Notes under the pieces: generated by a model
Told to the model about the DNA's origin: nothing
Seen by the model: only the letters and a program-made list of their open reading frames with translations
Database searches by the model: none
Origin: JBFHER01 sp041584055
Lineage (GTDB): Bacteria > Bacteroidota > Bacteroidia > Bacteroidales > UBA5342
Assembly (NCBI GenBank): GCA_041584055.1
Contig: JBFHER010000067.1
Location: 1 to 15,826, forward strand
Direction of reading: 5' to 3'
Length of the DNA stretch: 15,826 nt
In this document: piece after piece, positions 1 to 5,397 of the stretch
Numbering within the stretch: position 1 is the stretch's first letter
How the letters are laid out: every line of letters starts with the position of its first letter
Made by a program: the position numbers and the translations under genes

Positions 1-308
1 GTATTAATAGAAGTGTCTGTTTACAATAGGAAGAGACAAAACGGAAATATTAAGGCTCAGAAAATCAGAATGATAAGTTGCAACTCCTAATGAGGGCCAC
101 GCCTTTTTATCCTGAGGTGCATCTTATCTGGTAGCAGAATGACAAAAGCCAAATAGAATTTTTTTTATAAGGCCTGATTGCAGTATAAATATAAAAATCG
201 CGCAAATATATCCTACTGTCGCGCTTAAAAAGAGTAGATGTTGAAATGCATCGTTTTTTGAAGCAACCAAACAAAAATATTTCGCATCTTTAGTGTAGTG
301 CTAAAAAT
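1..308. other. Intergenic region upstream of the dikinase-like gene
   Basis: No convincing gene is visible. Plus-strand frame 1 is open from the window edge to TAA at 88-90 (29 codons, ending ...ISCNS) and could be the tail of an upstream gene, but its sequence is not recognisable. A short hairpin with a T run follows at 93-108. The hexamer TCGCGC occurs twice, at 198-203 and 219-224, exactly 21 bp apart. No exact TAnnTTTG promoter element is found before the start at 309. The nearest is CATCTTTA at 285-292, with a TTTG at 257-260 that is too far upstream for the usual spacing. Confidence 0.5.
93..108 (+). terminator. Possible weak intrinsic terminator
   Basis: AGGGC at 93-97 pairs with GCCTT at 101-105 (one G-T wobble) around a CAC loop. 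A run of five T follows from 104, part of it inside the stem. It lies just after the TAA at 88-90, which would fit the end of an upstream plus-strand gene. The stem is short, so this is only a candidate. Confidence 0.25.
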
Positions 309-2708
309 ATGCGATTGATAAAAAACAGTATCATATTTATATTACTTTTTCTGGGACTTGGTGTTCAGGCACAAAAGCTTGAAGTCTTGGTGAACGATTC
401 GGCCTCTGGCAACGCGGTTATTAATGCTTTGGTGTGGTTTGAGGGAACTGAAATTATGGCTTATACCAACAGCGCTGGCATTGTTTATTTCTCGGAAGAC
501 CAAATTTCCGGATTGGTGGAAGGCCTTGATTTACCAAAATATTCCATCAGCGGGCCTGTTTTGCAATTTCAACACGATATCCCTTCGCGCATAACATTGA
601 TCAATGCTGCTGGTCAAATGGTTTATGTAAAAGACAGGCCAGATCATGTTATTTCATTTGCTAGCCTGCCCGCAGGAATTTATTTTTTGCAGATACATCA
701 TCGAGAGAAATTGTATCAATCAAAGTTGTTGTACACGAATGGAAAAATTATAAACAGTGCGGCATTCCTGTATGATAGTCAATACTTAAAAGTAAGCATT
801 CGAAAAGATGGCTATTGGAGCAAGAGTGCAATGGTTAAGCTTTGGGATATCAACAATATAGCGCTTGTGCCCAGTGTTTCTAGCAGTAAAGATTACCTCA
901 CTGAGATTGACAATTCTGAACAATTTAAAAGCATCGAAGGTGTCCCCTTAAATCCTTTCTTTGGGGAGGTATCTTCCGTAAAGTTTCTTTATGGCATTCG
1001 TGATGACAAAATGTACTACATCAACAGCAAAGTCCATTTGTCTCATTCATATTTTGCCATGTCGGTGCTGAACTATCCAAAGAACAATTACTACTTTAAC
1101 CTGGAGCAATATGCTGATAATCCAAATCGTATTTATTATCCGGGAACCATCGACTATTTTAAAGCTACTGATCGTTATGTGCTTCAGTTTTTTTCCAGTG
1201 ACGATATCAGTTGTGATGCAATACAGCAGATGTACGAAAAAATTAAACAAACATGTTTTTTTAAAGATGCGCTGTCTTTTTATGCAAATACAACCCGAAC
1301 GCAAGCGTGTGGAGGAATGGCTATTGTAACATCCGATGAGTTGTTCGAAGGACAAAACTACCAATGTTTAAATCCTGAGGAGACGTATGGTTATTTGCGA
1401 AAAGTCGACATAGAAGCACTGAATTCCAGCGAACCTGGTCGACGTGACATTGTTCTGCTGAATGGCAATCCGGTGGATATCTCAGTGGTTGCCGGGATAA
1501 TCACAACAGATTTTCAAACGCCATTGAGTCATATCAACGTGCTGAGCATTAATCGAAAAACACCCAACATGGTTTTGCGCGATGGCTGGACAAACGATGA
1601 TCTGCTGCAGTTTGAGAACAAATTGGTTTATCTCAATGCCAGCATTGCGTCCTTTGAAATCAGAGAAGCAAGTCTGGCGGAAGCGCAGGTCTTTTGGGAC
1701 AGCCGTGAGCCACATGTTCCTGTTGTGTTAGTGCCAGATACAACAACTTCAGGCATCATTGAACCTGATAATTTCAACTTAGATGACATTGATGTGGTGG
1801 GAGGGAAAGCAGCAAATTTCGGGGAAATGGCCGGCATTTACGGTCCCTACGGCAAAATACCTTTGCCTGAAGGTGCTTTTGCAATTCCATTTTACTACTA
1901 TCATCAGCACATGAAAACGAATGGTCTGGATAGGATGCTTGCAAGCATGTTGCTGGATCCATCCTTTCAGAATAATATTTCGATACGCAGGGCAAGTTTA
2001 GAAACACTGAGGGATGCAATCAAAGATGCACCTTTGGATGTCGGGTTAAAACGGCTTGTTGAGCAACGCATTTTAAAGAACAATTATCTTAATACCCGCT
2101 TCCGCTCTTCTACAAATGCCGAGGACATCGAAGGCTTTAACGGGGCAGGCTTGTACGATTCAAAAACAGGCATCCCCGGTGATGAGGAGAAAAGCATTGA
2201 AGAGGCCATTAAAAAAGTCTGGGCCAGTTTGTGGAACTTCAGAGCTTTTGAGGAACGGGCATATTTTAAAATTGATCAGCAATCTGTGGCCATGGGTATT
2301 TTGGCGCATCGATCTTTCCCCGATGAGAAAGCCAATGGCGTATTGATAACTAAAAATATATACCGGGACTTTTTACCTGCTTTTACAATCAATTGCCAGT
2401 TCGATGAAATTAGCGTGGTGAATCCAGAAGGAGGATGGCAACCCGAACAACTCCTGTATTACATTTTTCCTGGCACCGAAGCCAATCCGGTTAACTATCT
2501 CAATTATTCAAATGTTCCGGGGCACGATGGACAACGCGTTATGACGGATGAAGAACTGTACCGCCTGTCACAAAATTGCATGGCGATCATCGATCACTAT
2601 GCTGCACGTGGTATTAACAAAACGCTGGATATTGAGTTTAAAATCGATGAAGACGAAAACGGAAACAGGGTGCTGATAATTAAGCAATGCAGGATTTTAA
2701 ATGATTGA
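309..2708 (+). CDS. Exported PEP/pyruvate-binding-domain (dikinase-like) protein with internal T9SS-like module
   Basis: A 799-residue protein of unknown substrate. Residues 1-21 form a Sec signal peptide (cleavage VQA|QK). About 22-65 resemble the first half of a carboxypeptidase-regulatory-like beta-sandwich, and about 155-188 its second half. Between them, 92-142 match a T9SS type A sorting domain (GQMVY, LPAGIYFLQI, a closing SKLLY). Residues 225-380 fit the uncharacterised N-terminal part of secreted PEP/pyruvate-binding proteins. Residues 380-445 resemble the phosphohistidine swivel domain, with His408 in PLSHINVL. Residues 490-797 are a PPDK N-terminal ATP-grasp: K500 (VGGKAANFGEM), R598 (FRSSTNAED), D774/E776 (LDIEF), Q793 and R795 (KQCR) match the nucleotide-binding Lys, Arg, Asp, Glu, Gln, Arg of PPDK. 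The order His domain then ATP-grasp is that of glucan water dikinases. Domain calls are from recalled consensus patterns; function is inferred. Start: the only ATG that gives the complete signal peptide; no Shine-Dalgarno. Confidence 0.85.
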   Translation: MRLIKNSIIFILLFLGLGVQAQKLEVLVNDSASGNAVINALVWFEGTEIMAYTNSAGIVYFSEDQISGLVEGLDLPKYSISGPVLQFQHDIPSRITLINAAGQMVYVKDRPDHVISFASLPAGIYFLQIHHREKLYQSKLLYTNGKIINSAAFLYDSQYLKVSIRKDGYWSKSAMVKLWDINNIALVPSVSSSKDYLTEIDNSEQFKSIEGVPLNPFFGEVSSVKFLYGIRDDKMYYINSKVHLSHSYFAMSVLNYPKNNYYFNLEQYADNPNRIYYPGTIDYFKATDRYVLQFFSSDDISCDAIQQMYEKIKQTCFFKDALSFYANTTRTQACGGMAIVTSDELFEGQNYQCLNPEETYGYLRKVDIEALNSSEPGRRDIVLLNGNPVDISVVAGIITTDFQTPLSHINVLSINRKTPNMVLRDGWTNDDLLQFENKLVYLNASIASFEIREASLAEAQVFWDSREPHVPVVLVPDTTTSGIIEPDNFNLDDIDVVGGKAANFGEMAGIYGPYGKIPLPEGAFAIPFYYYHQHMKTNGLDRMLASMLLDPSFQNNISIRRASLETLRDAIKDAPLDVGLKRLVEQRILKNNYLNTRFRSSTNAEDIEGFNGAGLYDSKTGIPGDEEKSIEEAIKKVWASLWNFRAFEERAYFKIDQQSVAMGILAHRSFPDEKANGVLITKNIYRDFLPAFTINCQFDEISVVNPEGGWQPEQLLYYIFPGTEANPVNYLNYSNVPGHDGQRVMTDEELYRLSQNCMAIIDHYAARGINKTLDIEFKIDEDENGNRVLIIKQCRILND

Positions 2709-2715
2709 TTTAGCG

Positions 2716-3990
2716 CTAGAACGTAATCCCCACATGAAATGACGCCTTTATTTTTGCTTTGTCATAATAAAAGTCTGTTCTGGGCGCTCGTTCCAGGAGT
2801 TTTGGCTCCTCAGGTTCTTTCTGTTTTCCATAAATTTTAGCACGAACAAATACATCCATTTTAGTTGATATGGGGTAGGCAATCTCTGCCTGGGCAATGC
2901 GCCGAACAGGTTCGAGGAAGCGTTCTTTTTGCAAGCCATCGGTGATGGGAACTTCGAAATTTAAAATATACCCCAGCTCCCAACCTGCCGCGATGCTTGG
3001 CTTAAATTTAAAAAAGGACAATTGATATTTTAGCAATAAAGGCAACTTCAGTGCTTGTTTGTTAAGCGAAAGATTCTGTAAGCCTCTGTCCGTTAGGACT
3101 GTGCTCGAATAATTTGTTCGTGCATAAATGAACTCTGGTTGAAAGAACAAGCGATCGCTGAATACACTCAGGGGAATACTGCAAAACAAACCGATTGGGA
3201 GTGTTGTAACCGGTGTGAATATGTCAATTTGGGGTAAAATTATATTGCCATGAATATCAACTTCTGCGGGTATAATGATTGTGTATTCTTTTTCTGTTAT
3301 CCCCGTAAAAAGACCAAAGCGGTCCCGGATTTTACGCAGGTCCTTTTCATAACTGATGCAATTGGCATCCATGCAGGTTTCTGATAAATAGTTTTTGGAT
3401 ATCTGCATCAAGTATTTTTTGTGATATTCCAAATCATACAATTCAGGTAATATTGCCTTGCAGCTGTCAAGGAGTTGGTACAGACTGTCTCTGTAAAGCC
3501 GTAATTCGAAGTTCCGGTAATTTTCACCAGAAGAATGATAAATGGGTGCTGTTGCTGTGGGATGGTCAAAGGGGATGGGTTTTGGAACTAGCATGTTGAT
3601 TAAGGGAACCCGCCTTTGATCTTTTTTGTGCATGTAAAACTCAATGTCCTTTGCATTCCATAAATAATGAAGATTCAATTCTCCTTGCAGAAGAACTTCC
3701 ATGAAAACCCACTTTCCTTTTTCGTTTTTTGCTGACTCGTAGCGTTTGTTATCACCAATCATATACGCCTTTATGTCATCCGCCTTGAAGCTTTGAATAG
3801 CGTCGAATGCGTCAGATTTAAAGTAACATGTTTTTGTATTCATGAGCAATCCGCCATCGTAAATTCTTCCATAAAGTGTGTCGTTGTTGTGCTTTACCAC
3901 ATAGCCCGGTTTGTAAAAGTTTTGTGCCGACAAAGTGAAAAGATTAAAAGTGAGGATCACAAGAATGCTATGGATGGAAATATTTTTCAT
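2716..3990 (-). CDS. Predicted outer-membrane beta-barrel protein
   Basis: A 424-residue protein, not recognised as a named family member. I place the start at the ATG at 3990 because it opens directly into a signal peptide (MKNISIHSILVILTF..., cleavage LSA|QN after residue 22). An upstream in-frame ATG at 4035 would add 15 residues in front of that signal and lie upstream of the predicted promoter. The mature N-terminus (GYVVKHNNDTLYGRIYDGG) is the 'nucleotide-free, gDTlyG.I' opening common in Bacteroidota surface proteins of unknown function. The middle has helical, charged sequence and three cysteines (DSCK, CMDANC). From about residue 225 on there are alternating amphipathic strands (for example ALKLPLLLKYQLSFFKFKPS), ending in aromatic ITF, as in outer-membrane barrels. 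It is convergent with the dikinase-like gene, with only 7 bp between the stops and no terminator visible there. Membrane location is an inference. Confidence 0.7.
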   Translation of the reverse strand: MKNISIHSILVILTFNLFTLSAQNFYKPGYVVKHNNDTLYGRIYDGGLLMNTKTCYFKSDAFDAIQSFKADDIKAYMIGDNKRYESAKNEKGKWVFMEVLLQGELNLHYLWNAKDIEFYMHKKDQRRVPLINMLVPKPIPFDHPTATAPIYHSSGENYRNFELRLYRDSLYQLLDSCKAILPELYDLEYHKKYLMQISKNYLSETCMDANCISYEKDLRKIRDRFGLFTGITEKEYTIIIPAEVDIHGNIILPQIDIFTPVTTLPIGLFCSIPLSVFSDRLFFQPEFIYARTNYSSTVLTDRGLQNLSLNKQALKLPLLLKYQLSFFKFKPSIAAGWELGYILNFEVPITDGLQKERFLEPVRRIAQAEIAYPISTKMDVFVRAKIYGKQKEPEEPKLLERAPRTDFYYDKAKIKASFHVGITF

Positions 3991-4021
3991 GATATTCCTG
4001 AATTTATACACAATTGGATTG

Positions 4022-4029
4022 TATTTTTG
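4022..4029 (+). promoter_or_regulatory. Predicted -7 element for the beta-hydroxyacid dehydrogenase gene
   Basis: TATTTTTG is an exact match to the Bacteroidota -7 consensus TAnnTTTG. It would start transcription near 4033, about 55 nt before the ATG at 4088. I see no clear TTTG -33 element at the usual 19-21 bp spacing. Confidence 0.4.
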
Positions 4030-4032
4030 AAT

Positions 4033-4040
4033 CAAATATA
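4033..4040 (-). promoter_or_regulatory. Predicted -7 element for the beta-barrel gene
   Basis: On the minus strand this reads TATATTTG, an exact TAnnTTTG match. Transcription would start near 4029, about 39 nt before the ATG at 3990. It lies 3 bp from the opposing plus-strand element, so the two promoters cannot be occupied together. No clear -33 element was seen. Confidence 0.4.
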
Positions 4041-4087
4041 TAAAAATCAGTTAGCTTAGATGGCAGTTTTTCGAAGATAAAGTGAAT

Positions 4088-4975
4088 ATGAATCATAGAA
4101 ACAAACAAATTGGCTGGATTGGCACGGGACTCATGGGTTTACCCATGGCAAAACACCTTGTAAAAGCAGGCTATAAACTCAATGTTTATAACCGTACAAA
4201 AAGCAAAGCCGAGGCCCTGGTGGGTTTGGGTGCAAAATGGTGTGCATCACCGGCTGAAGTGGCGGCCAATTCAGAACTAATTGTGACAATCATTGGTTAT
4301 CCAAAAGATGTTGAGGATGTTTATTTTGGCGATGCGGGTATCTTTTCAAGCATCAGGAAAGGAACCGTTTTGGTGGATATGACAACCACGAAACCCAGTT
4401 TGGCTGTGCGAATTTATGAAGAGGCGATGAAGCATGGGGCCACCGCCATCGATGCACCTGTTTCTGGTGGCGAGGTGGGAGCCATAAATGGATCCCTCTC
4501 CATTATGATTGGCGGAGAAAAGACTGTTGCAGAAAATCTGAATCCTTTGTTTGCATGCTTTGGGAAAAACATGGTTTACCAGGGCAAAGCAGGTTCTGGT
4601 CAACACACAAAGATGTGTAATCAAATCACCATTGCAGGCACCATGATTGGTGTATGCGAGAGCCTTGTTTATGGGGCAAAAGCAGGGCTGGATCTCGAAA
4701 CAATGCTCTCATCTATAAGCAAAGGAGCTGCAGGCTGCTGGACACTGGATGTGCTTGCGCCAAAGGTTGTGGTCAGGGATTTTGAGCCGGGCTTCATGGT
4801 GGATCATTTTGTAAAAGATTTAGGCATTGCACTGGAAGAAGCCGAGGCAATGCATTTGTCTCTTCCCGGGTTGGCGTTGGTAAAACAACTTTATTTGTCG
4901 CTTATCGCCGCAGGGAAAGGACAAAAAGGAACGCAAGCCCTGTTTGAGGTGGTGGCCGGATTATCCGGGGTATGA
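4088..4975 (+). CDS. NAD(P)-dependent beta-hydroxyacid dehydrogenase (3-hydroxyisobutyrate dehydrogenase family)
   Basis: A 295-residue cytosolic oxidoreductase, the usual length for the family that includes 3-hydroxyisobutyrate dehydrogenase, tartronate semialdehyde reductase and glyoxylate/succinic semialdehyde reductase. The N-terminal Rossmann fold has IGWIGTGLMG at about residues 8-17. NRTKSK follows the second strand at about 35-40; an Arg at that place is typical of enzymes preferring NADP(H). The substrate motif DAPVSGGEVGAINGS lies at about 122-136, and the catalytic Lys is K175 in GSGQHTKMCNQ. The C-terminal all-helical domain ends with the usual KGTQALFEVV. The substrate cannot be read from the sequence; Bacteroidota homologues are often compared with glyoxylate/succinic semialdehyde reductases. 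The start could instead be the in-frame GTG at 4082, adding two residues. I prefer the ATG at 4088, but no Shine-Dalgarno decides it. It is transcribed divergently from the barrel gene and looks monocistronic. Confidence 0.9.
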   Translation: MNHRNKQIGWIGTGLMGLPMAKHLVKAGYKLNVYNRTKSKAEALVGLGAKWCASPAEVAANSELIVTIIGYPKDVEDVYFGDAGIFSSIRKGTVLVDMTTTKPSLAVRIYEEAMKHGATAIDAPVSGGEVGAINGSLSIMIGGEKTVAENLNPLFACFGKNMVYQGKAGSGQHTKMCNQITIAGTMIGVCESLVYGAKAGLDLETMLSSISKGAAGCWTLDVLAPKVVVRDFEPGFMVDHFVKDLGIALEEAEAMHLSLPGLALVKQLYLSLIAAGKGQKGTQALFEVVAGLSGV

Positions 4976-5029
4976 CCTGCTGACAGCAGGATCCCGATTT
5001 ATCATTTCTACCTGATCAGGTGTTTTTTA
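4976..5029 (+). terminator. Possible terminator region after the dehydrogenase gene
   Basis: Two inverted repeats follow the stop codon: a 6-bp stem with a 3-nt loop (4976-4990) and the perfect palindrome ACCTGATCAGGT (5010-5021), which is followed by GTTTTTT. Neither has both a strong stem and an adjacent long T run, so termination here is plausible but weakly supported. Confidence 0.3.
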
Positions 5030-5143
5030 GGAACACATTCTTCAAAATCTAAAGCTGAGGGCGGAGCTGTTTTGCGTACCACACTTTAACTCTCATATTT
5101 TCATGAGATTAGACAGCTATGCCTGTGGATGTATTAATTTTCC

Positions 5144-5151
5144 TATCTTTG
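5144..5151 (+). promoter_or_regulatory. Predicted -7 element for the topA unit
   Basis: TATCTTTG is an exact TAnnTTTG match; the surrounding TATCTTTGCA is a frequent form in this phylum. The start would be near 5155, giving a leader of about 243 nt before the ATG at 5398. No good -33 TTTG is visible at the right spacing. Confidence 0.45.
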
Positions 5152-5267
5152 CAGCCAGAATTTGCGATTTGCCCTGAAATCTGGAACCAACAAGCTTTGA
5201 CATTAAAATTTCAAAGCCCTATTTTAGATCTCTTTTCAAACATAATCTCAATAAAACTGTTTGATGG

Positions 5268-5342
5268 ATGGGACGGAAAGTTGTGATTTTAGAGGTGAAA
5301 AAAGGAGAAGAGTACATATATAAAAGAAAACAAATTTGGTAA
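5268..5342 (+). CDS. Possible 24-residue leader ORF upstream of topA
   Basis: ATG at 5268 opens a 24-codon frame reading MGRKVVILEVKKGEEYIYKR and four more residues (KQIW), ending at TAA 5340-5342, 55 nt before the topA start. The composition is protein-like (alternating Val/Ile/Leu with Lys/Glu/Arg), but no Shine-Dalgarno is visible and a frame this short can arise by chance. I do not recognise it. If translated it would be a leader peptide or small protein on the topA transcript. Confidence 0.18.
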   Translation: MGRKVVILEVKKGEEYIYKRKQIW

Positions 5343-5384
5343 ATAACATTCTTATTCACTTAATTTGCAAAAAAAATTAAAGGC

Positions 5385-5390
5385 AGGAAG
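5385..5390 (+). promoter_or_regulatory. Ribosome binding site deciding the topA start
   Basis: AGGAAG ends 7 nt before the ATG at 5398. This favours 5398 over the in-frame TTG at 5365, which would add 11 residues. Recognisable Shine-Dalgarno sites are uncommon in this phylum, which makes it useful evidence. Confidence 0.6.
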
Positions 5391-5397
5391 ATATAGT

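Larger units (their letters stand above)
4976..5397. other. Long intergenic region and topA leader
   Basis: About 420 bp without a recognisable gene. Directly after the dehydrogenase stop there is a hairpin CCTGCT-GAC-AGCAGG (4976-4990) without a T run. The 12-bp palindrome ACCTGATCAGGT (5010-5021) follows, then a T-rich stretch. TCTCAT/ATGAGA (5091-5108) form a 6-bp stem with a 6-nt loop. A TAnnTTTG promoter element lies at 5144-5151, which implies a leader of about 240 nt before topA. A 24-codon open frame lies inside that leader (5268-5342). Confidence 0.6.

Noticed and set aside
1..90. Frame open from the window edge to TAA at 88-90
   Set aside because: Only 29 codons, with no recognisable protein pattern; could be an upstream gene's tail but cannot be supported as a CDS.
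1047..1364. 105-codon open frame on the minus strand
   Set aside because: Lies wholly inside the dikinase-like gene, is rich in Cys and Ile runs, and has no domain pattern; an antisense shadow.
309..2708. Calling the first gene ppsA or ppdK
   Set aside because: It has a signal peptide, a reversed domain order and no C-terminal PEP-binding barrel domain, so a gene symbol would mislead.
2709..2718. Palindrome TAGCGCTA at the convergent stops
   Set aside because: Short, has no T run and overlaps the stop codon of the barrel gene; not enough for a terminator.
4346..4624. 92-codon minus-strand frame
   Set aside because: Antisense to the conserved core of the beta-hydroxyacid dehydrogenase, with no sensible protein sequence.
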